Origin: Linanthus parryae
Lineage: Eukaryota > Streptophyta > Magnoliopsida > Ericales > Polemoniaceae
Length of the DNA stretch: 64,000 bases
Reading direction: 5' to 3'
Assembly: GCA_023055425.1 (NCBI GenBank)
Contig: JALGPY010000010.1
Span: 51,621,665 to 51,685,664 of the forward strand
Shown here: one piece after another, positions 35,993 to 47,812 of the stretch
How the letters are laid out: the number at the start of each line of letters is the position of its first letter
Numbering within the stretch: the stretch's first letter is position 1
Notes under the pieces: model-generated
Databases searched by the model: none
What the model was told of the DNA's origin: nothing
The model's input: only the letters and a program-made list of their open reading frames with translations
Made by a program: the position numbers and the translations under genes

Positions 35993-37861
35993 GAAGGGAT
36001 GACGGTTGATTAGTGTATCTGTTTCGGCTTAAAGCCATGAATGTATTGCTATTAGCGAAGAATATACTCGCTTTAGCATGGGTTGATTCTAAATTGCATT
36101 AGACGAGGTGATTTCCGTCTTATAGTGGTGATTCTAAGCTGTATTAGGCGAGGTGATTTCCGACTACTACTGGTGATAATTCAACGGTATAGTTTAATAT
36201 TTCGTTTTAGCGAAATATACCATATGACATATCGTTTATTAAGTCACGTACCGCGATTTTGAAGATGTGACTAAAAAGTTGTTTAAGTGACCTCGCGTGT
36301 CCTGTTTGTAGAATTTTTGGATGTCTGGAAGTGTCAGACTAAGTTGACGGTAAACGGTGAACTATTAAAAAAATTATTATTTTTATTGTTAAACGTGAGA
36401 AGGGTCGTTACAATCCAAACATTGCACTAAGCATTAAAGTGAACCCAATTCAACCCATTCATCCTTTAAGTTCAACTTGAATCAATAGAGAGATTTAGAC
36501 ACTAGATAGTCCCAAATCACCCAAGCAAGTGAATTAGCTAAACATTATAGGAAATTCAAGAGAGATTGAGAGAAATTTACTTTCAATAATCAAAACTTGA
36601 ATCACAATTCATGTCATGCACTTGTTTTTGCCAATTCAACCTCAACACTTGATAGAAACTACATAAAACTAGGAGCAATAATCAACTCTAAATACACAAC
36701 TAAGCTAGGAAATGAGGGAAGATGAATAACTAAGCTACCAAATCACCCAAACAGCTGCTGCTGCATGCTACTGCTGCTGTAAACGAACCCAGACAACACA
36801 ACCCAGTAGCAAAAACAGAGCACAAGAGCAAACTGACCCAAAATTGTCCAAAATCGGACTGAAAATGCTTTGAATCGATGCTCCTCTCTCCCTCTCTTCC
36901 TCTTTCTCTGTTCGAGCTCAATAACAGCCCATAAAAAAGAAGAAATCAGAGAGAGAGAGACGAGACAGACGAAACCCAAAACAGAGCACTGTTGAACCGT
37001 TCGGGTATGAGAAGAGACCTTCGATTTCTTCAAGCTTGTGTTATATAGACTTGAGAGGTGTATTTCGTAGCCTCCAAGGATCAATTTATGCCCTCCAATT
37101 CGTCTCCCACCCTCTGCATCGTCGATTTCAAACTCGTTCACATTAACCCTAGAATTGGGGTTTTCTTTGTTGGGTCGTTCTTGGGCCAAATTGAGGCTTG
37201 GGCTGGGTAGAGCTAGGTCTAGGGAGAAGATTGGGATTTGTCTCGTGAGATTTCGTGAAGAAACGAGAGAGAAAGGGCCTTCGAAGAAGCTTCGGACGAG
37301 CTTCCATGGAGGTTGCTCTGTTCTTCGCTGTGTTTCAGCGACGGGGAGAGAGAAAGCTCGCTGGTGGTGAGCTGTTTTGTCTTTATTTCACCCGGCTCCC
37401 CCTAGTTGTTGAATCCTTTTAAAACACCCCCGTTCCTTCTTAAAACTTTTTAGAATACTACAAATAGACCCTAGATCCGTTAGAAATGTTTCAAGGCAGC
37501 CATTGGGAAGTTCCAAAAACTCCATTTAGGTCCCCAATTTCCGTTAAAATGACTTCAATCAAGCCCCTTTTGTTTAACTTTGGCCTTCTAACTTGGTTTG
37601 TCTTCAATCTTGGCCTCTCAAATCTTCAAATCCCTTCAAATTAAGTCCTCCAAGCTTCTTCAATTCATCGTTTGGCCCTCCTAGGCTAGTCTCTCGCGTT
37701 CTAAATTACGTATTTGCCTACAAAATAAGATAAAAACAACCAAAGCTACGAAAACAAGCATAAGTCTAGAATTAGGGATATAACACGCAAATAACACATA
37801 AAAGTAAGCTAAGAGGAGGTCATTAACCTACTAAAACATGCGATTTTATGTCGTTAACACA

Positions 37862-37896
37862 CCCCCCAACTAGCCTTTTGCTCGTCCTCGAGCAAA
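37862..37896 (-). other. LARD terminal hairpin plus polypurine tract
   Basis: On the minus strand: an 8-bp perfect stem with a tetraloop, TTTGCTCG-AGGA-CGAGCAAA (37877-37896), then nine bases and GGGGGG (37862-37867), directly before the 3' LTR that begins at 37859. The G-run is the plus-strand primer tract by position. The hairpin looks like part of the same module. Confidence 0.8.
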
Positions 37897-39355
37897 GATA
37901 GCGATATAAGTAGTATTAGTGAACAACCAATCATGAGAGACACACACTCAACTAGACAAGGCTTGACTCAATCCTAAACTAGACTCAAATATTTACAAAC
38001 ACACACACACAGACATTATCTATCCTAAGTGAGAACTCAAAGAAAATAAAATCCTAAAGATTACTAGCTAATTTTAATTTTTTTTGGTGGGAGAAAAAGA
38101 AGAATACATAAATGTCTCCTCAAATAAATTCTCAAAGTCCAAGAAGATTAAGAAAGAACCTATGGACGTCTAAGCATATACTCATACAAATGTGGGCGGT
38201 GTTTGGTAGAAGGTGACTCATGCGAACCACAAAACTTGTTAAATTAAGTCCAATTTGCGAGAAAGTATGCCTTCAAAAATAAGGATCACAAGAAACTAGA
38301 CATTCTCATACTTATTCAAAAGCACCCATATAGGATGGACTTCCAAAGCTTTGAACAAAAACGAGTTTTAGAATGGGGGATGTGGTTGTGGGCTTGTATG
38401 ATCCTTTTGTGGATTTTTGGGAGGTGGTGCGATTTCATAATTTCATTTTTTTTTCGAGATTTATAGCATTAACATTTTTCATTTTTTTTTCACCTCCAAT
38501 CCAAGGCTCTCGAAGACCCACAACAAAACAGAGGAATATACAAGCGAGTGGGCTTTTTAAGCTAAACCAAGGGAGCTATCTAGGTGGTGACGTAACATTA
38601 TCCCCGGACACCCCTCTATTTCTTAGACATCGCATGGGGTGTCATTGGTAACCACCACTCCAATGGGCTACAAGTTTCCACCGCAAAAACGAATAGAGTA
38701 AAATCTTTTTTGTAGAGTTCAAATAGCTTTAGAAATGCACCCTTTATCAAAAGTAGTAAGACGTCAAAGTTTATGTGATCAACTTAGCTTGAAGGACTTA
38801 AACATGAAACGTAAATTTAGTGTGTCGTTTTGTGAGAACGCATGATATCGCTGAATGTGGGATATTGGTGTAGATGTATTGAGTATAAGCAAAGAATTCA
38901 TTTCTAAAATAAAAATAAAAAGAACATGGACTAAGATATTTCATTCTTTGAAAACATTTAGCTTCCTAAAATTCCCCCTTTTCACTTTTTCTCATTTTTC
39001 GTCATTTTTTCATTTTTTTTTCTTTTTTTTTTTTCAAAATAAGTGACTCAACTATAACTTCCTAAGACTCAATAAACCTATCAAATAAGAGAATAAAATC
39101 TAGACTCAAGATGAAAGGTTAAAATAAATAAAACTACCAAAGAAATGAAAATAAAAACCTATGGTTTGACACGGGGAAAGAGTGATGCTTCTCATGAAAG
39201 GTTCACACATTTTTTTCAATTTTTTTTAATTGTTTAATTTTTATGATTTTTTTAAATTTTTCATTTCATTTTTTTTTTGTATTTTTCATGTAAATTACTA
39301 TTGAAGAAAAAGCATGCTAGTAACCATTTAAGCCAAGCAATATATCTACTTCCCA

Positions 39356-39390
39356 CCCCCCAACTAAAATGTCACATTGTCCTCAATGTG
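39356..39390 (-). other. LARD internal hairpin plus G-run
   Basis: On the minus strand: a 7-bp perfect stem, CACATTG-AGGA-CAATGTG (39373-39390), then eleven bases and GGGGGG (39356-39361). It has the same loop and nearly the same spacing as the terminal module, with different but paired stem bases. It lies about 1.5 kb upstream (element sense) of the terminal copy. Confidence 0.75.
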
Positions 39391-40395
39391 TGAGAACAAT
39401 GGGAGAGCATACAAGTTCATATAAGAGTTAAGGGATAGATAGACCTCATTGTAGCTTTCTTGGCCACCAAGCACAAGTCCTCCTCCAAGAACAACCTACA
39501 AAATGGTAATAGAAAGAAAACAAAATGCAAGAAATAGAGATAAACTAATTTATTTATTTACAACTAGGGAGGTGGAACAAAGAATTAATGCTATCCCACC
39601 CCCAATCTTGGAAATTTCTTTCCATGCCATGCCTCTACTTCATTCTTAGAAAAGTACTTCTCCCTTAAAAAGTTTGATTCATTAATTAAAATAGATAGGA
39701 GAAGTAGGGGCAAGACACAAAAGATGAATAAGAGATGCAAGCAAAATCTAACAATAAAGTTAGAGCAAGTTGTTATATCATGCATCATCTTAAGAAAAGG
39801 GTTTGAAATCCCCAAATGACATGAATCATAGAATGTGTTTTCATAAGTTGCCAATTTTTTACTTAAAACCACAATTTGAGAGATAGGGGCAACTTGTGAA
39901 TCTTCAATCTCATCATTTACATATCAAGCACATGGATTTGGGGATGTGGATTCACAAGTAAGAGATAAAAACATTTGAGAACATGAAACCACATCCAAAC
40001 CCTTAGGCTCATTAGTGGGGTCATCGACTTGGTCATCTTGAGCCACTAGTCTCTCCTCTTTATCAAAATTTAATGCATCTTCCATGAGAAGAGATGAGTA
40101 GGAGACATCACCAAAACACAAAAATTTCAATTCCTCCCAAGTAAGATCATCTAAATCTTTGGATCATGTAGTAAGTGAGTCTACATGAGTCGGAGTATCA
40201 ATCTCAACCGGAGTACCTCCCAATAATCTTTCATTCGCAACATACTCATGGTCATAGGAACTCCGGTGAGTATTTGACTCTTCATGAAAATAAGACATTG
40301 ACCTCACTACTTTGATTATCCAAAGCGACTAGAGTGAATACTAAGAAAACCACTAACTACTAAGTAAAGCAAATCAAATCTAATACCTAGCCTCT

Positions 40396-40412
40396 CCCCG
40401 GCAACGGCGCCA
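40396..40412 (-). other. LARD primer binding site (tRNA-Asp)
   Basis: Minus strand TGGCGCCGTTGCCGGGG, identical to the Athila element PBS at 56991-57007 and complementary to the 3' end of plant tRNA-Asp. Six bases separate it from the LTR end at 40419. Confidence 0.93.
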
Positions 40413-40418
40413 AAAACT

Positions 40419-42581
40419 TGTTCGCGATAATTCCCAAGTATAGGATATCGTCTCAAGTAATACAATCCGGTAAGTCCGGAGTCGAATCCACAAGGAAAGG
40501 GGGTTTAGACAATGACTTGCAAAACTAGAAAACGGCAAACTAAAGCAAGAAACACAAACTCTCAATGGATTTAAAGCTTGCCAAGCTATTCAAATCCACG
40601 AAAATCAATTGATGGAGCAAGTTTGAGGTTTGAGTTTAAGAACAAAGTAAACGACTACTAGAGCTACGATTCAAGAAACTAAGTGAAACGACAAGAAGAG
40701 AGGCGCTAGGGATCATCGGTTTCTCTAGTGACCAATCCTCCTATTATATTCAAGCCCGATTTTCAATTCGCATGTGTCAATCCACAAGACAAGTATCTCA
40801 AGAAGTGATTGCTCATACAATCCAACTCGCGACAAGAGAAGTGTGTAAATCCAACACGCTAATCAAGCACTAAAGAGGCTATTCAAATGAGATTCTCCAA
40901 ATTTCAAGTGTTTCAAGCATCAACCATATGTAAACACACATAGATGTTTCCACATGAAAGATCAAGCAACAAATGAGATTTGTAAATTCTCACTCAAATC
41001 ACCTAACTAGAACTCGATTTCTCAAAGTTAGGATTGACGAGCTCCTCTCACTCAAATGCAACTTCAAATCAAACAAGTCAAGAGTATTCACACATCTACC
41101 TATTCAATGCATCAAACACTTCAACAAGAGAAATCCAAACATTGCACTAAGCATTCAAGTGAACCTAATTCAACCCATTCATCCTTGAAGTTCAACTTGA
41201 ATCAATAGAGAGATTTAGACACTAGATAGTCCCAAATCACCTAAGCAAGTGAATTAGCTAAACATTATAGTAAATTCAAGAGAGATTGAGAGAAATTTAC
41301 TTTCAAGAATCAAAACTTGAATCAAAATTGATGTCATACACTTGTTTTTGCCAATTGAACCTCAACACTTGATAGAAACTACATAAAACTAGGAGCAATA
41401 ATCAACTCTAAATACAAAACTAAGCTAGGAAATGAGGGAAGATGAAGAACTAAGCTACAAAATCACTTAAACAGCTGCTGCTGCATGCTAGTGCTGCTGT
41501 AAACGAACCCAGACAACACAACCCAGTAGCAAAAACACAGCACAAGAGCAAACAGACCCAAAATTGTCCAAAATCGGACTAAAAATGCTTTGAATCGATG
41601 CTCCTCTCTCCCTCTCTTCCTCTTTCTCTGTTCGAGCTCAAGAACAGCCCATAAACAAGGAGAAATAAGAGAGAGAGAGAGAGGAGACAGACGAAACCAA
41701 AAACAGAGCACTGTTGAACCGTTCGGGTATGAGAAGAGACCTTCGATTTCTTCAAGCTTATGTTATATAGACTTGAGAGGTGGATTTCGTAGCCTCCAAG
41801 GATCAATATATGCCCTCCAATTCGTTTCCCACCCTCTGCATCGTCGATTTCAAACTCGTTCACATAAACCCTAGAATTTGGGTTTTCTTTGTTGGGCCGT
41901 TCTTGGGCCAAATTGAGGCTTGGGCTGGGTAGAGCTAGGTCTAGGGAGAAGATTGGGATTTGTCTCGTGAGATTTCGTGAAGAAACGAGAGAGAAAGGGC
42001 CTTCGAAGAAGCTTCGGACGAGCTTCCATGGAGGTTGCTCTGTTCTTCGCTGTGTTTCAGCGACGGGGAGAGAGAAAGCTCGCTGGTGGTGAGCTGTTTT
42101 GTCTTTATTTCACCCGGCTCCCCCTAGTTGCTGAATCCTTTTAAAACACCCCCGTTCCTTCTTAAAACTTTTTAGAATACTACAAATAGACCCCCAGATC
42201 CGTTAGAAATGTTTCAAGGCAGCCATTGGGAAGTTCCAAAAACTCCATTTAGGTCCCCAATTCCGTTAAAATGACTTCAATCAAGCCCCTTTTATTTAAC
42301 TTTAGCCTTCTAACTTGGTTTGTCTTCAATCTTGGCCTCTCAAATCTTCAAATCCCTTCAAATTATGTCCTCCAAGCTTCTTTAATTCATCGTTTGGCCC
42401 TCCTATGCTAGTCTCTCGCGTTCTAAATCACGCATTTGCCTACAAAATAAGATAAAAACAACCAAAGCTACGAAAACAAGCATAAGTCTAGAATTAGGGA
42501 TATAACACGCAAATAACACATAAAAGTAAGTTAAGAGGAGGTCATTAACCTACTAAAACATGCGATTTTATGTCGTTAACA
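40419..42581 (-). repeat. LARD 5' LTR (2,163 bp)
   Basis: Uninterrupted LTR. It starts TGTTAACG at 42581 on the minus strand, next to the GCTAC duplication, and closes CGCGAACA at 40419 beside the PBS. Purine/pyrimidine-rich blocks (41600-41700) give incidental frames. Confidence 0.92.
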
Positions 42582-42586
42582 GCTAC

Positions 42587-43768
42587 TGGAGTGGTTAAGG
42601 ATTTAGGATTTGAAAACTTCTTGGCTTTCAACTCATCAGATGGTGAAAGAAAATTCAGCATGACCGTGGAAAGAAAATTCAGCATGAAAGAAAACCAGCA
42701 TTGATTGTCTCTTCCTTTTTATTATGTATTTCCACATGGTGAAAGAAAATTGGAGGTTGGCATAGGGTAGAGCATGTTTCCTGTTCTTGGTACAACTATA
42801 GATCATGTGTTCCATTACAATGCTTTTGGCATATCAATCTCATATCCATGCATCCATGTACATCCGATACAACACCTAATCATATATCAATTCATTTGAA
42901 TTCTCTTTTGGTCCTACACACCTCATCACGATAGTAAACAAGATTTTGGCTTCAACAGTTAACACATAATGAGTTAACTGCTTAGAGTTAGTGGCTATAT
43001 TAGGCAAAAAGAACTCTTCCTTAGACATATTTATACGAACAATCATGCTAGGGTAGTTTTTTGTATTGTACTTATTTGGATAACCCAAAACTTTAGCAAA
43101 TTCACCATGATTTATCTCCATCACAATACCAGCTACCTTAAACTATTCACTTGTTTTCGATTCAAGTAAAAGAGTCTGGTAAGCCTAAGGTATGAAATCT
43201 TAGAGGGTTTAGAATTTTCCATATTGAACTCTGTTTCAATCTCCTATTACACTCCAAATCCATACTATCTAGCATGCTAGTATTGATCATAATACAATAA
43301 GCAATATGAATAGATGCAAAACATCTAACCATATTCCACAAGCAGTACGATTAGTGAACCAAGTTTTATAAATAGACCTCTTACCAGAATATGGTTTCTT
43401 CTCAGTGTAAATCTGAAACTCCTTCTGTTCTTCTATTTCTGAACTCTGGATCTTCTTTCCATTATCTGATTTTGATCCTCTTTTACCTTCTTCACCTTCT
43501 TTGGACTACCAATCTGAACACCTTTTTGTTTTATCTGAATTCTTCTTGCTGGAAGTAGCAGTGTGATCCACCTTGTCCTTCTTGCTTTTCTTCATAGGAG
43601 GAGGAGATGGATTCTTTGGTGCACTGACAGTTCTGGAATTGAGCTGTCACTCATAGCTTGAATTTCTTCTTCTTCTTCTTCTTCTTCTCCACCTTTTCAT
43701 TTCTTCCATGTGTTCTTCTTTGAGCCTCCAGCCATCTTGATTCTTTGAGAGGATCTCCTTGAATCCAT
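42587..43768 (-). pseudogene. Sire-2 third ORF, N-terminal part
   Basis: Begins with ATG near 43768 and the same Met-Asp-Ser-Arg-Arg opening as the Sire-1 third ORF at 4494. It is followed by a Glu-rich run from a (CTT)n-like stretch at 43669-43692 and a Lys-rich segment. Stops and frameshifts are frequent; 43124-42876 is open for 82 codons. It is cut at 42587 by the LARD insertion. Confidence 0.6.
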
Positions 43769-44192
43769 AGGTTTATGGTTTAGAAGACAGAGGCAGGAAA
43801 TATATAAGGGAGAGAGAAAAGAGAAACCATAAATACTTAAGGGTTTGAGATAAAGAATGAAACTAAATATTCTCTAATCTTGTAAGGAAAGAGAAATTTG
43901 TTTGAAATTAAAACTCTTGTGAAAGGAAATAGTATGATACTGATTGAAAAGTATTCGTTTAAAAGGTAAAAATAATGTTAGGCAATTATCTATAGAGATA
44001 GCACCCAACATTAGTGATCCATTCATTGAACTATATAGTATACAGATTTAGATTCAAGGCTTTGAAAAGAATTTCAAGATCTTGAAAAATTGTTATACTG
44101 TAGAGTAAACTTTCAAGGCTTTGACAAGCTTTTTAAGGCTTTGAAAAACTTTTCAAAAAGTTGAAACAAAAATTGCTTACCTGATGCTCCCC

Positions 44193-44391
44193 CTAAACCA
44201 GTGCTTCTTTATTCAACATGCCAAGTTCTAATCTCAGGGATGTGAATCTATCTTCTGACAGTGGTTTAGTGAAGATAGCTGCAAACTGCAAGATAGTTAC
44301 AAAAGATAGAGATACATCACCTTTCTCCACATGATCTCTAATGAAGTGATGTCTGGCATCAATATACTTAGCCCTCGTATGTTGTACTGGA
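44193..44391 (-). pseudogene. Sire-2 pol RNase H C-terminus
   Basis: 66 codons ending in TAG (44193-44195) with the copia RNase H end pattern: Lys-Tyr-Ile-Asp-Ala-Arg-His-His-Phe-Ile-Arg-Asp-His-Val, then Ile-Phe-Thr-Lys-Pro-Leu and Glu-Leu-Gly-Met. Here the sequence before Ile-Phe-Thr-Lys-Pro-Leu reads Ala-Ala where Ala-Asp is usual. It is truncated on its N-terminal side at 44391. Confidence 0.78.
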
Positions 44392-44849
44392 TTAGACTTA
44401 AGTTTAAAAAGATTAAGTTTAATATAATCGTTTTAATATTAAATCTAATCTTCTCAATTTCTCTCACGTTTCATCATATTTCTCTCTAAAACGATAGTTG
44501 TGCATATTTTTTAAAATATATCTAAATTATTTTTCACTTTTTTTTGAAATATAATTATTCTTCACTTAAAATCCGTCGGCAGAATAGTATTATAATATTC
44601 ATTCGATAATTTTAACGCAAACCCACCGCACCGAATCGAACCAAATCGATGTTTTTCGGTTTGGTTTTGTTCGGTTCATCCTTTAAAATGGTTTCGTTTG
44701 GTTACAAAATTAGTAAACTGATGTATTCGATTCGGTTTATGATTTCAGCAAAAACCGCACCAAACCGAACCGCTTACGCCCCTACAATGCTTTGAGTTTC
44801 GCCGGCAGCTAGCGGCATCATGTCGGTTCTTTTTGCAGCTATTAAAAAA
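44392..44849. repeat. AT-rich DNA with an AACCGAACC-type repeat
   Basis: 44600-44790 is a dispersed-repeat type full of ACCGAACCGAACC and its complement, ending 'cgcttacgcccctac' near 44793 as at one end of many plant hAT-type MITEs. The other terminus is not visible. 44392-44560 has no recognised feature beyond AT-rich inverted repeats near 44420-44455. Confidence 0.45.
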
Positions 44850-45640
44850 AACAATCTTTAACTAAAAACAAACCTTTGCCAGAAACCCCTTTCCTTCCCA
44901 ATCGCTATCCAAACTAACTCGGGTAACTCTTTTGTGCAATCAATCTCAATTTTTATTCGAGCATGTCTTGTAAAACGGAATCGAAGAGAAGTGTCGCCAA
45001 CTCTGAGGAAAGTTCCCAAGCATTTTCCTACCTTTGAAAGTAAATCCACTGTGTAAAAATTCAGAGGGAGGTATGGGAGAGAGACCCATGTGGAAACCCT
45101 AGAAGATTCCAGTCGAACGTTAAAATCCGGCGTCCATCGAAACGCCCGACACAAGCAGTTTTTTATCCGTTTCGATTCCCTAGTTAGCACAATAACGAGA
45201 TCCTCGTGCGTTAGGCAGTGAACTAAAATATGACCTGAATCAATTACTCCAACTACGAACTCGGATCAAAGTCCCCAACTCGCAATCTTTGATCGAATAA
45301 ATCCATGTTAGGTCGTTAGTAGAGAATTTCAGAATGGTAGTGTGCTGCAAAGCCTCGTTTAATTTCTGAACATCTGTCATAAAAAATTAAATCACTTGCT
45401 TCCCGTCTTCGACATAAGGTTGTGCGAAGGCACTGGAACTAAAGGAAGAACAGGTTTAGATGGCCCAATCAAGCGATCCTTCAGAGTTGGAACCTCTTTC
45501 CTTTTGTTGTAGGTACTGGTGAGGCACAAACAATGGTGTGGTCGCGATCTGTAGGGTGGGAGATAGGAGGGAAATCATCCATGGAAAGGCCTACCATCGT
45601 GACCGACGTAATAGCCAAAAACCTAGCTTTCAACTGACGA
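44850..45640 (-). pseudogene. LINE ORF1 fragment (DUF4283-like)
   Basis: Minus-strand piece of the ORF1 found in plant L1-type LINEs. 45190-44858 (110 codons) has the DUF4283 pattern: Trp-Val-Ser-Leu-Pro-Tyr-Leu-Pro-Leu, then Gly-Lys-Cys-Leu-Gly, then Ile-Glu-Ile-Asp followed by Leu-Pro-Glu-Leu-Val-Trp-Ile. Further ORF1-like sequence with stops extends right to about 45640. There is no reverse transcriptase or poly-A tail, so both ends are missing. Confidence 0.7.
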
Positions 45641-46680
45641 TCGTTGTCCTATCGACAAAAAACTTTAATTATATTTATATTTAGCTTTCATCCGAGGAAT
45701 TTCTTCCTCTCACTATTAGTCGAGTATGAGAACTCAGTCGGTAACCAAGCAGTCCAATCTCGCGTTATTAGCAATATCGATCGAAGGTACGTCGTCCCTC
45801 ACTCTAACTCATCAACCAAGCAAGGCAAGCCATCATACATTTCTGCTAGCATTTGTAAGACTTAGGATGGCAAGGTTCTGACTTGACCGTACTTGACTAA
45901 ATTGAACCGATCGATGGCTACTCTTTGGTTAGGTTTTCTTATCGAATGAATGGGCAGGTAACTGCAGTAAAAGAAAAGCAAGAGGTCTAGTGCTTGTTGT
46001 TTGTTTCGTTCCGAAGAAAGACTATTCTTCTGTAACTGCAACTGAAAAGAAATGATCTACTTCTCGAGTTAGCCATGTCAGTGATGTGTTAAGCATAGCA
46101 GCATGTTGCGCAATAAAAGGCACATCTGCAAGTGCAGCTGGTTTCTAAAGAGTGGAAATGAATCTTTACTACAGTATGAGCGGGTAAGGGAAGCAGATTC
46201 TGTATAGTAGGCCTTTCGCAACTGTTCACACGTCCTATACTATAGTTGTCGAAAGAAGGAAGCCCAATTATAATAATATTCGTAGTAGCGCCCTTGGCGC
46301 CAATAGCACCTAGTCTTGTATCTCGTTACAGTGGTTCCAGCTAAGGAAGACTAAACAGAGATTAGGTGCCTGGCCATTAGCTTAGTAGGTGTTTAATCAC
46401 TATATATGACATTCTAAGTTCCGGTTCTTTCTAACTTCAACTCAAGTCCAGTATTGTATTAGGACGGAGGGTAAATGTTGCTAATGGAGAAATGATCGGT
46501 GGTATGAGAGTTGATGATGCTCTAAACCTTGGTTAGGCTAGGGCAGTCTCGAAAGAAAGCTGATTAAAATTCCTTGTACAAATACATCCGAGGAAGTTCT
46601 TCATCAGCCGGAAGTGGGGCTAGCGGTCCAACCACTACGCCAAAACTTGGTTGGTATAGGAAGATTATTTTATTTCATTG
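45641..46680. other. Possible mitochondrial-DNA insertion (NUMT)
   Basis: About 1 kb that differs in texture from its AT-rich surroundings: more balanced composition, few homopolymers and many 'gaaagaaagc', 'cggaagtgggg', 'agcgcccttggcgcc'-style words common in plant mitochondrial spacers. No mitochondrial gene is recognised. This is an impression from composition, not an identification. Confidence 0.35.
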
Positions 46681-46786
46681 ACATGCATTTGCTTATGAAT
46701 ATTTTTATTTCACCAAAACAAATGGATATTAAACCGTATTATAAGAATAAAAAAATTCTTATTTGAAATGATTATTGACTCATAAA

Positions 46787-47048
46787 ACTTCCTCCATATC
46801 GCCTCTTTCTTTACGCTTTGACTTTTTGACTCGTATTTGGTCACTTTGACCGAGTGATTTGGATCGCAAACCGATACGATTCTGTGATAAATTTTTTCAC
46901 TGTGGTATAGAATAATATTTACTCTACAACACCATGAAAAATCTATCAAAAAATTAGATAGTTTTACAATTCAAATTATCAGGTCAATGTGACCCAGTGA
47001 ATAGTAAAAAAAAACAAAACGTAGAGAAAGAGGCGTTACAGAGGAAGT
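46787..47048. mobile_element. 262-bp MITE with about 29-bp inverted ends
   Basis: The ends begin ACTTCCTCCATATCGCC (left) and, reversed, ACTTCCTCTGTAACGCC (right), and stay similar for about 29 bp. Further in, 'ggtcactttgacc' (46839 onward) pairs with 'aggtcaatgtgacc' (46981 onward). There is no coding capacity. The flanks (ATAAA / ATATA) do not give a clear target duplication, so the superfamily is open. Confidence 0.75.
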
Positions 47049-47812
47049 ATATAATTTTTTTTTAAATCTTATAAATGTAATATCTTAAATTCTTAAAATA
47101 AAATAAAAAATATTTGCCAAAAAGACAGAGTCTGTACATTGTTGCTCTACTTGCTAATGAATGAAATCATGTTTTAAATGTTGATTTTATTTCATATTTA
47201 TTTCTTGCCGTAGATACATTAAAGTTAGAAAAAACTCTAGATAACATCTACCGAGAACAATAAGATGTTACAAAATTCATAGGTAGCTTAAATATAAAAA
47301 AATTACAAATATAAACAACTAGGCCGAATAAAGGTTAGTCATGATGATTATGCTCTCCTAACAAGTACGAATGACGAAAAATATATTTTTGAAGTTAATG
47401 AATAAGAAATATAAATTTTTCAGATAGTGTAACTTCTTACATGCCCTGTCATTTTTCGGAAAAATATTGTATATTTAAGAATATTTAGATATTTAATTCA
47501 TAGTAATTCAATAAATTTATATAATAATATATATATAGATATATTACTTTTTTTGTAATTTAATTTCCTTCTGATCCTCAAAAAAGTAGTATTTCCTTTC
47601 TTGAGGGAGTATTCTGGTCATGCATTTATGTTAAATTCATTGTATCATAATTACTCCTACTTCAATGGATTAAAATATTTCTGAATACAATGAAATGCAT
47701 GAACATCAAACATCATCCCTGTGAAACGAATTGAGCTATGCGTGTGTCATTCCTAAAACAAAATTTAATGTTTTCGGACACTAATGTTCCACTTATTAAG
47801 ATTACAACTTAG
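47049..47812. other. AT-rich region upstream of the P450
   Basis: No coding sequence or clear repeat structure. It contains long A/T runs and (TA)n near 47523-47540. It may hold distal regulatory sequence, but nothing specific can be named. Confidence 0.5.

Larger units (their letters stand above)
34539..36412 (+). repeat. Solo gypsy-type LTR (1,874 bp)
   Basis: Opens TGTGAGAGCCC and closes GGGTCGTTACA, both common at gypsy LTR ends. It is flanked by the duplication ATCCA (34534-34538, 36413-36417). The uninterrupted sequence is at 41129-41139 in the sister LTR. No internal region is present, so the element was reduced to one LTR by LTR-LTR recombination. The strand is inferred from the ends. 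Confidence 0.9.
33818..37859 (-). repeat. LARD 3' LTR, split by a solo LTR
   Basis: 4,042 bp, equal to the 2,163-bp right LTR plus a 1,874-bp insertion and its 5-bp duplication. Homologous segments are 33818-34538 and 36413-37859. By eye it differs from the right LTR at scattered sites and has several small indels. Open frames inside (36743-37189, 37155-37370) recur in the right LTR and show no protein signature. Confidence 0.9.
37860..40418 (-). other. LARD internal region, non-coding
   Basis: 2.56 kb without credible coding sequence; the longest frames are short and low-complexity, with several T-rich tracts (38440-38500, 39000-39040, 39210-39290). It starts on the minus strand at the PBS (40396-40412) and ends at the purine tract next to the 3' LTR. 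It contains two hairpin/G-run modules, listed separately. Confidence 0.8.
33818..42581 (-). mobile_element. LARD: non-coding Athila/Tat-type gypsy derivative
   Basis: Large retrotransposon derivative, 8,764 bp with a nested solo LTR and about 6.9 kb without it. The 5-bp duplication GCTAC lies at both ends (33813-33817, 42582-42586). LTRs open TGTTAACG and close CGCGAACA on the minus strand. The PBS (40396-40412) is an exact 17-base match to the 3' end of tRNA-Asp, the primer typical of Athila/Tat elements. A G-rich tract (37861-37869) abuts the 3' LTR. The 2,559-bp internal region has no gag or pol, so it depends on proteins from another element. It is inserted in the Sire-2 third ORF. Confidence 0.92.
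31865..44391 (-). mobile_element. Sire-2: Sirevirus-like copia, 5'-truncated, split by LARD
   Basis: Minus-strand element. From the right: the end of pol RNase H (44193-44391), a non-coding spacer, the third ORF (43768-42587 and 33817-33154, split by the LARD), a non-coding tail, a polypurine tract (32887-32898) and the 3' LTR (31865-32886). The sequence right of 44391 is unrelated, so most of pol, gag and the 5' LTR are gone. It matches Sire-1 in layout, third-ORF start, purine tract and palindromic repeats. Confidence 0.8.

Noticed and set aside
36743..37189. 148-codon minus-strand open frame with a related one at 41579-41911
   Set aside because: Both lie inside the LARD LTRs, have low-complexity Glu/Arg/Ser content and differ by frameshifts between the two LTRs.
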